Part shown: piece by piece, positions 24,167-33,048 of the stretch
Position numbering within the stretch: position 1 is the first letter of the stretch
Layout of the letters: the number at the start of each line of letters is the position of its first letter
DNA from: GCA-002697625 sp002697625
Lineage (GTDB): Bacteria > Bacteroidota > Bacteroidia > Flavobacteriales > BACL11
Direction: 5' to 3'
Length of the DNA: 50,739 nt
NCBI GenBank assembly: GCA_964004625.1
Contig: CAXFOB010000037.1
Span: 1 to 50,739, forward strand
Program-made: the position numbers and the translations under genes
Notes under the pieces: generated by a model
Databases searched by the model: none
Told to the model about the DNA's origin: nothing
Seen by the model: the letters and a program-made list of their open reading frames with translations, nothing else

Positions 24167-25131
24167 TTATGGATAGTAATAATGATGTACAGTTGCTAGA
24201 TGAATTTGTTGTAAAATACAATAATTTCAGGAAAGAAATTTCAAAAGTAATTGTAGGGCAAGATCAGGTAGTAAAAGAAGTTTTAATTTCTATTTTCTGT
24301 AATGGACATTGTTTGTTAGTAGGTGTTCCAGGACTTGCAAAAACCCTTTTAGTACAAACTATTTCTGATACTTTAGGAATGAGTTTTAACAGAATTCAGT
24401 TTACGCCAGATTTAATGCCTTCTGATATAGTAGGTTCGGAAATACTAGATGAAAACAGGAGTTTTAAGTTTATTAAAGGGCCTATTTTTTCTAATATTAT
24501 TTTAGCTGATGAGATAAATAGAACTCCACCAAAAACACAATCTGCATTATTAGAGGCTATGCAAGAAAAATCAGTAACTAATGCGGGTAATACATATGAT
24601 TTAGATAAACCATTTTTTGTTCTAGCTACTCAAAATCCAATTGAGCAAGAAGGAACTTACCCTTTACCAGAGGCACAGTTAGATAGATTTATGTTTAATG
24701 TAATTTTAGATTATCCTAAATATGATGAGGAGGTGCAAATTGTAAAACAAACTACAACCAACAATTCTACTAATTTATCTACAATTATGTCTTCGGTAGA
24801 TATTTTGAAGTATCAGGATTTAATAAGAAGAATTCCAGTTGCTGACAATGTATTAGAATATGTAGTTAGTTTGGTAAATAAAACAAGACCAAACTCGGAG
24901 AAAGGAAATACAGATATGAAACAATATATAGAGTGGGGAGCTGGACCAAGGGCTTCTCAATTTATGTTACTTGCAGCTAAATGTAATGCAGCTATCAATG
25001 GTAAGTATTCCCCTGATATTGAAGATGTAAGAGTGGTATCTAAACCAATTTTGCGTCATAGGTTAGTAAAGAACTATAAAGCAGAAGCAGAAGGTATTAC
25101 TATAGATAATATAATTGAAAATTTATTGTAA
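24154..25131 (+). CDS. MoxR-family AAA+ ATPase
   Basis: 325 residues. Walker A is GVPGLAKT, Walker B is ILADEINRTPPK, followed by the MoxR segment ALLEAMQEKSVT, sensor 1 in FFVLATQNPIEQEGTYPLPEAQLDRF-like order, and the C-terminal lid (WGAGPRASQFMLLAAKC). MoxR ATPases act as chaperones for VWA-domain complexes. In many Bacteroidota the gene is followed by a DUF58 gene and the bat (aerotolerance) genes; here def comes next, so the usual partners are missing from this locus. The start could be 24154 (overlapping surA by 13 bp) or the ATG at 24169 just after the surA stop. The 3' end meets the def ATG directly. Confidence 0.93.
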   Translation: MEKIIMDSNNDVQLLDEFVVKYNNFRKEISKVIVGQDQVVKEVLISIFCNGHCLLVGVPGLAKTLLVQTISDTLGMSFNRIQFTPDLMPSDIVGSEILDENRSFKFIKGPIFSNIILADEINRTPPKTQSALLEAMQEKSVTNAGNTYDLDKPFFVLATQNPIEQEGTYPLPEAQLDRFMFNVILDYPKYDEEVQIVKQTTTNNSTNLSTIMSSVDILKYQDLIRRIPVADNVLEYVVSLVNKTRPNSEKGNTDMKQYIEWGAGPRASQFMLLAAKCNAAINGKYSPDIEDVRVVSKPILRHRLVKNYKAEAEGITIDNIIENLL

Positions 25132-25686
25132 ATGTTATTGCCAATTGTTTCTTTTGGATCTCCCGTTTTAAGAAAAAAATGTAAGGAAGTCAATTTAGAT
25201 TACCCAGAACTAGATGATTTATTAGAAAATATGTGGGAAACCATGTACAAGTCGAGTGGAGTAGGTTTAGCTGCTCCGCAAATAAATAAATCTATTCGAA
25301 TTTTTTTAATTGATACTGAACCTTTTATGGAAGAGGAATTAAAAGATAAAGCTGTAAAAAAAACATTTATAAACGCTACAATTCTGTCTGAAGATGGTGA
25401 AGAATGGAGTTTTAATGAAGGATGTCTTTCTATCCCAGATATCAGAGAAGATGTTAAAAGAAAACCTATTATTACGATAAAGTATCAGGATGAAAACTTT
25501 GATTGGCATACAGATACTTTTGATGGATTAACTGCTCGTGTTATACAGCACGAATACGACCATATTGAGGGTAAATTATTTATAGATTATATTTCTCCTT
25601 TACGAAAAAGAATGATTAAAAGGAAATTAGAAAAGATTACTCAAGGTAATATACAAGTTGGTTACAAAATGCAGTTTCCTAAATAG
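25132..25686 (+). CDS. def: Peptide deformylase
   Basis: 184 residues with all three deformylase motifs: GVGLAAPQ, EGCLSIP and HEYDH, which supply the metal ligands Cys, His, His and the catalytic Glu/His neighbourhood. It removes the formyl group from the N-terminal methionine of new proteins. Its ATG follows the moxR stop without a gap, and its stop codon abuts the stop of the convergent FAH-family gene, leaving no space for a terminator. Confidence 0.98.
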   Translation: MLLPIVSFGSPVLRKKCKEVNLDYPELDDLLENMWETMYKSSGVGLAAPQINKSIRIFLIDTEPFMEEELKDKAVKKTFINATILSEDGEEWSFNEGCLSIPDIREDVKRKPIITIKYQDENFDWHTDTFDGLTARVIQHEYDHIEGKLFIDYISPLRKRMIKRKLEKITQGNIQVGYKMQFPK

Positions 25687-26298
25687 TTATTTAATTACTA
25701 CCTTAAACATTTCTTTTTCTCCAATATAACCCTTTAATATATCTCCAGGATATACTTTTCCTACACCTTCTGGTGTCCCGGTATAAATTAGATCACCAAT
25801 TTTCATAGTGTAAAACTGTGATATATAGGAGATGATTTTATCAAAATTAAAGAGCATATTCTTCGAGTTCCCTTTCTGAACTTGTTCTCCATTTTTCTCT
25901 AAACTAAAAGGAATATTATCCAATGTTAATTCTGATTTTTCAATGAAGGATTTGCTTATTTGTGCCGATCCATCAAAACCTTTTGCTTTTTCCCAAGGAA
26001 GTCCTTTCTGCTTACATTCTTGTTGAATGTCTCTAGCTGTGAAATCAATACCTAAACCAATTTGTGAGTAGTATTTATGTGCAAATCTTTCTTTAATATG
26101 TTTTCCTGTTTTATTTATCCTTACAACCAACTCTGTTTCGTAATGAATATCTTCCGAAAAGTGTGGTATAAAAAAGGGATGTCCTTTTGGTTGAATTGAA
26201 GTATCTGGTTTTAAGAAGAATAATGGTTCATCGGGTAAGTCATTTCCTAATTCTTTTACATGATTTAAATAATTTCTTCCAATACAAATTATTTTCAT
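25687..26298 (-). CDS. Fumarylacetoacetate hydrolase family protein
   Basis: 203 residues matching the compact FAH fold: MKIICIGRNYLNHVKELGN at the start, FFLKPDTSI, a metal-binding part with HYETELVVRI, ARDIQQECKQKGLPWEKAKGFDGSA, and IGDLIYTGTPEGVGKV near the end. Small FAH members act as acylpyruvate hydrolases or oxaloacetate decarboxylases/tautomerases; which of these applies is not visible. It follows the exonuclease gene by 3 bp and is the last gene of that pair. The convergent def gene ends on the adjacent base. Confidence 0.9.
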   Translation of the reverse strand: MKIICIGRNYLNHVKELGNDLPDEPLFFLKPDTSIQPKGHPFFIPHFSEDIHYETELVVRINKTGKHIKERFAHKYYSQIGLGIDFTARDIQQECKQKGLPWEKAKGFDGSAQISKSFIEKSELTLDNIPFSLEKNGEQVQKGNSKNMLFNFDKIISYISQFYTMKIGDLIYTGTPEGVGKVYPGDILKGYIGEKEMFKVVIK

Positions 26299-26301
26299 TT
26301 C

Positions 26302-27087
26302 TTAAGAATTAAATTTATTTTCTAACCTCATTTTATCTGCAAAATTCTTCATTACATTTTTGGTGTATAATGGAAAATCTGCATTTTGTATCCATGAAAA
26401 ATAACCTTTATTTTCTTTCCAAATTTGTTTTAGAGTAACCCCTCTATATTTTCCGAAACTAAGTATTTCCTCTCCTTGGTCATTGTATCTGACAAATCCT
26501 GCCAAATCCACAAATTTTCCACCCCTAACTGAAAATTCAGATAAGAAATTTACATTATTTTCTAACTCTTCATATTTTTCTAATTGAGATAATAATACTT
26601 CAAATGTAGCAGTAGTATCCGCTTCAGCTGAATGAGCATTTGTAAGGTCTTTATTACAGTAGAATTTATAAGCAGCAACTAATGTTCTTTGTTCCATCTT
26701 ATGAAAGATATTTTGTACATCAACAGCTTTTCTATTTTTCATATCAAAATCAACTCCCGCTCTTAAGAATTCTTCAGCTAACAGAGGTATGTCAAATTTA
26801 TTGGAATTATAACCCCCTAGATCAGAGTTGTGTAATAGCTCTGAAATTTCGGAAGCAAGTTCCTTAAAAGTAGGTTCATTTTCTACTTTCTTATCAGATA
26901 TTCCGTGAATTTGAGTACTTTCTATAGGAATAGGAATTGTTGGATTTACAAGCCACGTTTTACTTTCTTTATTTCCATTTGGAAACACTTTTAAGATTGC
27001 AATTTCTACAATTCTATCTTTTGCTATTTGTACTCCTGTAGTCTCAAGATCAAAGAATACAATGGGTTTTTCTAATTTCAAATTCAT
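26302..27087 (-). CDS. DnaQ-like 3'-5' exonuclease with a DUF3820-like tail
   Basis: 261 residues. The N-terminal ~175 residues are a DEDDh exonuclease: PIVFFDLETTGVQ (motif I Asp and Glu), GGYNSNKFDIPLLAEEF (motif II), and NAHSAEADTTATFEVL (motif III His and Asp). The C-terminal ~70 residues read ILSFGKYRGVTLKQIW...GYFSWIQNADFP, resembling the DUF3820 module often attached to such nucleases in Bacteroidota. The protein is probably a repair or RNA-processing exonuclease rather than the replicative proofreading subunit, because that part is normally found with or within DNA polymerase III. A hairpin terminator for the upstream E2 gene lies 15-42 bp before its ATG. Confidence 0.88.
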   Translation of the reverse strand: MNLKLEKPIVFFDLETTGVQIAKDRIVEIAILKVFPNGNKESKTWLVNPTIPIPIESTQIHGISDKKVENEPTFKELASEISELLHNSDLGGYNSNKFDIPLLAEEFLRAGVDFDMKNRKAVDVQNIFHKMEQRTLVAAYKFYCNKDLTNAHSAEADTTATFEVLLSQLEKYEELENNVNFLSEFSVRGGKFVDLAGFVRYNDQGEEILSFGKYRGVTLKQIWKENKGYFSWIQNADFPLYTKNVMKNFADKMRLENKFNS

Positions 27088-27101
27088 TTTCTAAAGTATA
27101 A

Positions 27102-27129
27102 AAAAGCCCCAAGTTTCCTTGAGGCTTTT
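27102..27129 (-). terminator. Rho-independent terminator after the E2 gene
   Basis: Read on the minus strand: AAAAGCCTCAAG, GAAA loop, CTTGGGGCTTTT, a 12-bp stem with one G-U pair, a GNRA-type loop and a U-tract. It lies 18 bp after the stop codon of the acyltransferase gene (27147) and separates it from the exonuclease gene. Confidence 0.9.
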
Positions 27130-27146
27130 GAATTGTTTATAATTAC

Positions 27147-28451
27147 TTAAACAACTTGGCTTGTGTCAAATTGTTCTAGATAATCTGCAACTTTTCTAAC
27201 AAATTGCCCTCCAAGAGCTCCATCTACAACTCTGTGGTCGTAAGATAAAGACAAGAACATCATATGACGAATTGCAATTACATCACCATACTCAGTTTCT
27301 AATACAACAGGTTTCTTTTTAATAATACCACAAGCCATAATAGCTACTTGAGGTTGGTTAATAATAGGTGTCCCCATTTCATTTCCAAAGGATCCGACAT
27401 TTGTCATTGTAATTGTACCTCCTTGTATATCGTCAGGATTTAATTGACTTGCTCTTGCTCTTGTAGCTAAATCATTAACTGATTTTGTTATCCCAACTAA
27501 ATTTTTATTCTGACATTCTTTAATTACAGGAACAATAAGGTTTCCATCAGGAAGAGCGGCTGCCATACCTATGTTGACATTTTTATGAATATGAATATTT
27601 GTTCCATCAACAGAAACATTTATCATAGGGAAATCTTTAACAGCCTTTGCCATAGCCTCAATAATAATAGGAGTGAAGGTAATATTTTGTCCTTCTCTCT
27701 TTTTAAAGTCTGCTTTCACAGAATTTCTCCAGTTTACAATATTAGTCATGTCTGCTTCGACAAATGAAGTAATATGTGCAGATGTCGCTTTAGACATTGT
27801 CATATGAGCAGAGATTAACTTTCTCATTCTGTCCATTTCTACAATCTCCATTTCTCCAGTATTTGGAATTGGAGTTGAAGAAGGTTTCGGAGGATCAACT
27901 TTAGTAGAAGGTGCTTCAGGAATTTCAGTTTTTGTAGGATTTTCTGAAACGCTTCCTCTTGTTTTAAGGTAAGAAACCATATCAGATTTTGTTACTCTAC
28001 CATTTTTTCCTGTCCCAGGAATTGTTTCAAGTTCAGCCATTTCAATACCTTCCTCACTTGCCATACTTCTAACTAATGGAGAGTAAAATCTATCACCTGA
28101 ATTAGTTATAGTTGTAGTTGATTTTTCAATTGTTTCTGTAACTTGTTGTTCTATTATTTCAACTTCCTCTGGTTTATGAGTTGTAGTATCTGTTGCTTCA
28201 TTACTATCTTCTTCTGTTTCTAAAATAGCAAATACATCTCCAACTTGTACTATATCATCTGCTTCAAATAATTTTTCAATCAATTTACCTTCATGTGTAG
28301 AAGGAACTTCAGAATCTACTTTATCTGTTGCAATCTCAACAATTGTTTCGTCCAATTCTACTATCTCACCAACCTCTTTCGTCCATGATATTATAGTAGC
28401 TTCCGAAACACTTTCACCCATTTTGGGCATTATAAGTTCTACTCTTGACAT
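27147..28451 (-). CDS. 2-oxoacid dehydrogenase E2 component (dihydrolipoamide acyltransferase)
   Basis: 434 residues. An N-terminal lipoyl domain (1-~78) carries the lipoylated Lys44 in EIATDKVDSEVPS. A flexible Thr/Glu/Pro-rich linker follows, then a peripheral-subunit-binding domain (~121-163; YSPLVRSMASEEGIEM, GTGKNGRVTKSDM), a second linker, and the acyltransferase core (~205-434) with the catalytic SYDHRVVDGALGG. It transfers acyl groups from E1 to CoA in the pyruvate, branched-chain or 2-oxoglutarate dehydrogenase complex. No E1 or E3 gene is nearby, so the complex cannot be named; Bacteroidota often carry such a lone E2 annotated as acetyl- or branched-chain type. It has its own -7 box and a strong terminator, so it is probably monocistronic. 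Confidence 0.93.
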   Translation of the reverse strand: MSRVELIMPKMGESVSEATIISWTKEVGEIVELDETIVEIATDKVDSEVPSTHEGKLIEKLFEADDIVQVGDVFAILETEEDSNEATDTTTHKPEEVEIIEQQVTETIEKSTTTITNSGDRFYSPLVRSMASEEGIEMAELETIPGTGKNGRVTKSDMVSYLKTRGSVSENPTKTEIPEAPSTKVDPPKPSSTPIPNTGEMEIVEMDRMRKLISAHMTMSKATSAHITSFVEADMTNIVNWRNSVKADFKKREGQNITFTPIIIEAMAKAVKDFPMINVSVDGTNIHIHKNVNIGMAAALPDGNLIVPVIKECQNKNLVGITKSVNDLATRARASQLNPDDIQGGTITMTNVGSFGNEMGTPIINQPQVAIMACGIIKKKPVVLETEYGDVIAIRHMMFLSLSYDHRVVDGALGGQFVRKVADYLEQFDTSQVV

Positions 28452-28459
28452 TGTTTAAA

Positions 28460-28475
28460 ATTTTTGGCAAAAATA
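28460..28475 (-). promoter_or_regulatory. E2 gene promoter: TATTTTTG -7 box inside a 15-bp palindrome
   Basis: Exact TAnnTTTG on the minus strand at 28468-28475, 16 bp before the ATG. It overlaps a perfect palindrome, ATTTTTG-G-CAAAAAT (28460-28474). The same 13-bp core (TTTTTGCCAAAAA in the gene's direction) occurs at 29173-29185 in front of the symporter gene. A TTTG on the minus strand at 28491-28494 is only 15 bp further out, short for a -33 element. Confidence 0.5.
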
Positions 28476-28497
28476 ATAAAACTATACATTCAAAATA

Positions 28498-29115
28498 CTA
28501 TTTTGATAAGGAGTTTTCATAAGGAAGTCTACTACTAATTGCAGTTCCTAAAGTTATCTCGTCTGTATATTCCAATTCATCTCCAATTGAAATGCCTCTT
28601 GCTATTGAAGAAATCTTTACCCCACTATCTTTTAATCTTCTGAATAGATAGAAGTTAGTAGTATCTCCTTCCATTGTAGTACTAAGGGTAAAAATGATTT
28701 CTTGAACCTTACCATTTTCAACTTTTTCCACCAATTCTTCTACTTTTATATCAGATGGTCCAATTCCATCCATGGGGGATATAAGTCCTCCTAATACATG
28801 ATAGATTCCTTTAAATTGCTGGGTGTTTTCCACTGCCATCATTACACGAATATCTTCTACAACACAAATAGTTCTTCTGTCTCTTTTAGGGTCCGAACAA
28901 ATTTTGCATATTTCTAGGTCAGAAATAGAAAAACATTCTTTACAATAATTAATGTTATTTATAAGGTCAATAAATGAGGTCCCGAACTGATTAATGTTGT
29001 GTTTTTCTTGTTTTAGCATATGTAATACCAATCGTAAAGCAGATTTCTTTCCAATTCCGGGTAAGGAAGAAAGTTGATTTACAGCGTTTTCTACAAGTTT
29101 CGATGGAAAATTCAT
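28498..29115 (-). CDS. recR: Recombination mediator protein RecR
   Basis: 205 residues. A helix-hairpin-helix start (LVENAVNQLSSLPGIGKKSALRLVLHML), a four-Cys zinc finger (CKECFSISDLEICKIC), a Toprim domain (ICVVEDIRVMMAVE, YHVLGGLISPMDGIGP, EIIFTLSTTMEGDTT) and a conserved C-terminus (ISSIARGISIGDELEYTDEITLGTAISSR). RecR acts with RecF and RecO to load RecA on gapped DNA. It is divergent from the symporter gene. Its -7 box ends 5 bp before the ATG, so its transcript should be nearly leaderless. No dnaX or ybaB neighbour is seen, unlike the order in many other phyla. Confidence 0.97.
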   Translation of the reverse strand: MNFPSKLVENAVNQLSSLPGIGKKSALRLVLHMLKQEKHNINQFGTSFIDLINNINYCKECFSISDLEICKICSDPKRDRRTICVVEDIRVMMAVENTQQFKGIYHVLGGLISPMDGIGPSDIKVEELVEKVENGKVQEIIFTLSTTMEGDTTNFYLFRRLKDSGVKISSIARGISIGDELEYTDEITLGTAISSRLPYENSLSK

Positions 29116-29120
29116 ATTTA

Positions 29121-29128
29121 CAAATGTA
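29121..29128 (-). promoter_or_regulatory. -7 promoter box TACATTTG for recR, next to the start codon
   Basis: Exact TAnnTTTG on the minus strand, with 5 bp between its last base and the ATG at 29115. Transcription would start about at the ATG. No -33 TTTG is visible. Confidence 0.55.
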
Positions 29129-29170
29129 TTAATTGTGTTAATTTATTTATTATATTTAGATAATTATTTT

Positions 29171-29185
29171 CATTTTTGCCAAAAA
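29171..29185 (+). promoter_or_regulatory. Near-consensus -7 box (CATTTTTG) and shared CCAAAAA for the symporter
   Basis: CATTTTTG at 29171-29178 differs from TAnnTTTG only at the first base. Together with the following bases it gives ATTTTTGCCAAAAA, identical for 14 bases to the promoter of the E2 gene in the same orientation. It lies inside the reading frame that opens at 29135, supporting the ATG at 29192 as the true start. Confidence 0.4.
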
Positions 29186-29191
29186 AATTTT

Positions 29192-30613
29192 ATGAACCCA
29201 TCAGTAATTTTACTTTGTATACTAAGTTATTTTCTTGTATTATTTTTTATTTCTTATTTAACAGGAAAAGATGATAGTAATAGTAGTTTTTTCTTGGGTA
29301 ATAGAAAATCTCCTTGGTTTGTAATAGCTTATGGAATGATTGGTACCACTCTTTCAGGAATAACATTTATTTCTGTTCCAGGTTGGGTTGCTTCAAGTCA
29401 GTTTTCATATTTACAAATGGTATTTGGCTTCTTTGTCGGTTATTTTATTATTGCTAGAATCTTATTACCTCTTTACTATAAATTAGACATAACTTCTATT
29501 TATACATATTTACAGCAAAGGTTTGGTCAAAGTAGTTACAAAACAGGATCTTCTTTTTTCTTGTTATCTAGGACTATTGGAGCTTCTTTTAGATTATATC
29601 TAATAGCTTCAGTATTACAATTTGCTGTATTTGATGAGTGGAATATTCCTTTTGCATTAACTGTATTTATTACAATATTATTAATTTGGACTTATACTTA
29701 TAGAAGTGGTATTAAAACAATTATATGGACAGATGCGTTACAGACTACTTTTATGCTTTCTACCGTCTTTATTATCACTTATATATTAATGAAGAATATG
29801 CAGATAGACATCTCTTCTTTATTTTCTGTAATTCATGAATCAGATTATTCTAGGGTATTCTTTTTTGATGATTGGACAGATAAGAAATATTTTTTTAAAC
29901 AGTTTTTTTCAGGTGTATTTATGGCAATTGTTATGACAGGTCTTGATCAAGATCAAATGCAGAAGAATTTAAGTTGTAGAAATTTGGGTGATGCTCAAAA
30001 GAATATGTTTACTTTTAGTACAATATTAATATTTGTTGATTTAGTATTCCTTGCGTTAGGAGCAATACTTTATATCTATTCTAGCAAATTTGGTGTTGTG
30101 TTACCTGATAATCCGGATATGTTATTTCCTAACATAGCATTAAATGCTGGTCTTCCTGATTTTGTGGGAATTCTTTTTATTATTGGTATAATTGCTGCTG
30201 CATACTCTAGTGCTGACTCTGCGCTTACTTCTTTAACTACTTCTTTTTGTGTGGATATTATGGAATTTGAAAAGCATAATCCTAAGAAACAGGTTAGAAC
30301 AAGAAAATATGTTCACTTATTCATGTCTTTTGTTCTTTTCTGTGTTATCATACTTTTTCATACTATTAATGATGATAGTGTCATAAAGTCTTTATTTACT
30401 GTTGCTGGTTATACCTATGGACCTCTTCTTGGGATGTATTCATTTGGATTGTTTACAAATTATAAGATTAAAGATAAATGGGTTCCTCTAGTAGCTGTTT
30501 CTTCTCCTATTATCTGTTACATTCTTAATTTATACTTTTCATTTGGATTTGAATTGTTAATTATAAATGGGATTTTAACTTTTATAGGACTATCCTTATT
30601 GAGGAGAAGTTGA
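29192..30613 (+). CDS. Sodium:solute symporter family protein
   Basis: 473 residues from the ATG at 29192 (the frame opens at 29135, but the extra 19 residues, rich in Tyr, Leu and Phe, contain a promoter-like box and are probably untranslated). About 13 hydrophobic segments are visible, in the SSS arrangement; marks include SSFFLGNRKSPWFVIAYGMIG, TTLSGITFISVPGW, ASFRLYLIASVLQF, GLDQDQMQKNLSC and AAYSSADSALTSLTTSF, the last holding the sodium-site serines. Members move sugars, amino acids, sialic acid, choline or similar with sodium. No neighbouring catabolic gene suggests a substrate. The tail overlaps lgt by 18 bp. Confidence 0.92.
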   Translation: MNPSVILLCILSYFLVLFFISYLTGKDDSNSSFFLGNRKSPWFVIAYGMIGTTLSGITFISVPGWVASSQFSYLQMVFGFFVGYFIIARILLPLYYKLDITSIYTYLQQRFGQSSYKTGSSFFLLSRTIGASFRLYLIASVLQFAVFDEWNIPFALTVFITILLIWTYTYRSGIKTIIWTDALQTTFMLSTVFIITYILMKNMQIDISSLFSVIHESDYSRVFFFDDWTDKKYFFKQFFSGVFMAIVMTGLDQDQMQKNLSCRNLGDAQKNMFTFSTILIFVDLVFLALGAILYIYSSKFGVVLPDNPDMLFPNIALNAGLPDFVGILFIIGIIAAAYSSADSALTSLTTSFCVDIMEFEKHNPKKQVRTRKYVHLFMSFVLFCVIILFHTINDDSVIKSLFTVAGYTYGPLLGMYSFGLFTNYKIKDKWVPLVAVSSPIICYILNLYFSFGFELLIINGILTFIGLSLLRRS

Positions 30614-31741
30614 TTTTTTCCAAAGAGAATACATTCCTAATAAACCTGTAAGAATTAAACAACTGGAGATGATTTCTGCTTGTGTTATACCTCCAAGAAT
30701 ATCGTATTTGGTATTGACTCTTATTTTTTCAATAAGAAATCGTTCAATGCCGTTTAACGTAAGGTATATGAAAAATAACATCCCTGCAATATTAATTTTC
30801 TTTCTAATCCTCCACAGAAATAAGAATATAATTCCTGCCATGATTGTCTCATAAAAAGGAGTAGGGTATACATTTTCTGCTAGTTCATAACAAAAATTAC
30901 CTTCACAACCAGGAATAAGAGTACCTTCATTTATCACATTATTTGGGTAGTTATAACTCCATATCCAATCTGGTAAAAACCACCAGTCTGGCTGAGTCGA
31001 TGCGACAATACCCCAATCTCCATCACCACTTACATGACATCCAATTCTCCCAATTCCATAAGCTAATATAAGCGAAGGAGCAAATACATCGATTAAATGT
31101 AATAGTTTTATACCATTCTTTTTCGCATAATAACTTACTGAGATAGCTCCAAAAATTAATCCCCCATAAAATGTAAGTCCGCTAAAAGATAATAATTGAC
31201 CAATAGGGTCATTAATAAAATCTCCCCAGTTCTCTAAACTAGCAAAAATCTTTGCTCCTATAATACCACTTATTGCAGCTATCATTATCATATTTCCTAC
31301 AAGTTGATGAGGAGGAACATCTTGTTCTATCCATTTAGGTTCTTTAAGCTTTGTTTTGTGTTTTTCCTTATATTTTGTGTATGCAGAAATAAGAGATACT
31401 AATATTCCTCCTATCATACTTCCTTTGGAAGAAAGGATAAATTCTTGAGGATTTTGTACCAAACTATCATAATCCAATATTGCTTCTACTAATTTAAACC
31501 CTATAAGAAATCCTCCAATGACAGAGCTTAAAAGTTCGTAATTTGTAAGTCCTTCTCCAATTTTCACTTTTTTCTTAATGATAGAAATTAAACCTTCTTC
31601 TTCCTTTCTTTTAAATTCTAGTGAAATAAAATAAGCCCCTACAATAAATGCTAGAGCTACAAAAAATCCGAATGTTTGAATCGGTAGAGGTATGTTTATA
31701 CCTAATAAATCATGAATTAAGTGACTAATAGTTGGATACAT
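30596..31741 (-). CDS. lgt: Prolipoprotein diacylglyceryl transferase
   Basis: 381 residues, membrane protein with about seven or more hydrophobic segments. The Lgt signature is complete: LIDVFAPSLILAYGIGRIGCHVSGDGDWG, with the catalytic-region Arg, Gly and His, plus PTPFYETI near the end. It attaches diacylglycerol from phosphatidylglycerol to the lipobox cysteine of prelipoproteins; several such lipoproteins are encoded in this window. It is ~90 residues longer than E. coli Lgt, the extra being mainly between the first segments (a Lys-rich stretch around residues 48-65 and 130-145). Its start overlaps the mtaB end by 17 bp and its tail overlaps the symporter by 18 bp. Confidence 0.95.
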   Translation of the reverse strand: MYPTISHLIHDLLGINIPLPIQTFGFFVALAFIVGAYFISLEFKRKEEEGLISIIKKKVKIGEGLTNYELLSSVIGGFLIGFKLVEAILDYDSLVQNPQEFILSSKGSMIGGILVSLISAYTKYKEKHKTKLKEPKWIEQDVPPHQLVGNMIMIAAISGIIGAKIFASLENWGDFINDPIGQLLSFSGLTFYGGLIFGAISVSYYAKKNGIKLLHLIDVFAPSLILAYGIGRIGCHVSGDGDWGIVASTQPDWWFLPDWIWSYNYPNNVINEGTLIPGCEGNFCYELAENVYPTPFYETIMAGIIFLFLWRIRKKINIAGMLFFIYLTLNGIERFLIEKIRVNTKYDILGGITQAEIISSCLILTGLLGMYSLWKKSTSPQ

Positions 31742-33044
31742 GGGATATGTTTTTTATGGGTTCACATGTTACAAGTCCGTTATCGTCAAACGAATGTAAC
31801 TTAATTTTTATTTTTTTCTGTACTAAATCTTCAGAAAATGGAATTTTTACCTTTATGTAATTGTCTGTAAATCCTAGTAGAAATCCATTCTTATTTTCTT
31901 GCTCAAAAAGAGCTGTTTGTGTTGTTCCTAAATACTTTTGGTAATGTGCTCTTTGTAGTTTTTCAGATAAGATACGCAACATTTTACTTCTTTCAGATCT
32001 CTTCTGTTTTTCAACTACCCCTTCAAAAGTAATTGCTAGGGTATTTTCTCTTTCCGAGTAACTAAAAACATGTAAATAGGATATAGGGAGTTCTTTGATG
32101 AAATTTAAGGTAGAATTAAAAATTTCATCTGTTTCTCCAGGAAATCCAACAATTACATCTGCTCCTATACATACATCAGGAATCTCTGAGACTATCTTTC
32201 TTACTTTATCTTTATATAGTGAGGTTCTGTATCTCCTTTTCATCTTTCCTAAAATTTTGTCGTTACCTGATTGTAATGGAATATGAAAATGAGGTAAGAA
32301 TTTTTTAGATGTTTTAACAGTTTCAATAATTTCATCTGTTATAAGATTCGGTTCAATAGAAGAAATTCTATATCTTTCTATACCATCCACCATCTCTAGT
32401 TCCTTTAGCAAGTCTGAAAATCTTTTATTACCATCTCTAAACTCTCCAATATTTACTCCTGTTATTACAATTTCCTTAATTCCTTTTTTTGCAATCTTAG
32501 AAGCGTTTTTTAGAATATTTTCTATAGTATCACACCTGCTTCTTCCTCTAGCTAATGGAATAGTACAATAAGTACAAGGATAATTACATCCATCTTGTAT
32601 CTTTAAAAAAGATCTCGTCCTTTCTCCTAGAGAGTAGGAAGATGTATAGTTTAAGTTTGTTATCTCACATCCATGAATTTCTCCTACTTTTTTGTTTTCT
32701 AAGTTTAATAATAAATTAGGAAGGTTAAACTTGTCATTAGCTCCAAGTACCATGTCTACCCCTTCCATTTCCGAAATAGATTTTGGCTTTAATTGTGCAA
32801 AACATCCAGTAATTACTACAAAACTATTCGGGGCAATTCTCTTTGCTTTTTTAATTAATCTTCTACATTCTTTATTTGCATTTTGGGTTACAGAACAAGT
32901 ATTTATAACATATAAATCAGATTCTTGATTAAAATCATTTTTAATAAAACCAATTTCATTTAACTGACGAAATATAGTAGAACTTTCCGCAAAGTTTAGT
33001 TTACAACCTAATGTATGGAACGATACTGTCTTTCCTTTAAACAT
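31725..33044 (-). CDS. mtaB: tRNA t6A methylthiotransferase MtaB
   Basis: 439 residues of the methylthiotransferase family. The N-terminal domain gives three cluster cysteines (HTLGCKLN, INTCSVTQ, VITGCFAQLKP); the radical-SAM domain has CNYPCTYCTIPLARGRSR; the C-terminal end is a TRAM-like domain (GFTDNYIKVKIPF). The HTLGCKLN start and SVTQNANKECRRLIKKA segment place it with MtaB, which converts t6A37 to ms2t6A37 in tRNAs reading ANN codons, rather than MiaB or RimO. Its -7 box ends 4 bp before the ATG. It is followed by lgt with a 17-bp overlap, so the two are co-transcribed. Confidence 0.94.
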   Translation of the reverse strand: MFKGKTVSFHTLGCKLNFAESSTIFRQLNEIGFIKNDFNQESDLYVINTCSVTQNANKECRRLIKKAKRIAPNSFVVITGCFAQLKPKSISEMEGVDMVLGANDKFNLPNLLLNLENKKVGEIHGCEITNLNYTSSYSLGERTRSFLKIQDGCNYPCTYCTIPLARGRSRCDTIENILKNASKIAKKGIKEIVITGVNIGEFRDGNKRFSDLLKELEMVDGIERYRISSIEPNLITDEIIETVKTSKKFLPHFHIPLQSGNDKILGKMKRRYRTSLYKDKVRKIVSEIPDVCIGADVIVGFPGETDEIFNSTLNFIKELPISYLHVFSYSERENTLAITFEGVVEKQKRSERSKMLRILSEKLQRAHYQKYLGTTQTALFEQENKNGFLLGFTDNYIKVKIPFSEDLVQKKIKIKLHSFDDNGLVTCEPIKNISHVSNY

Positions 33045-33048
33045 ACTG

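Noticed and set aside
29135..29191. Longer symporter start at 29135
   Set aside because: The added residues contain a near-consensus promoter box shared with the E2 gene, and the family begins with the first membrane segment after 29192.
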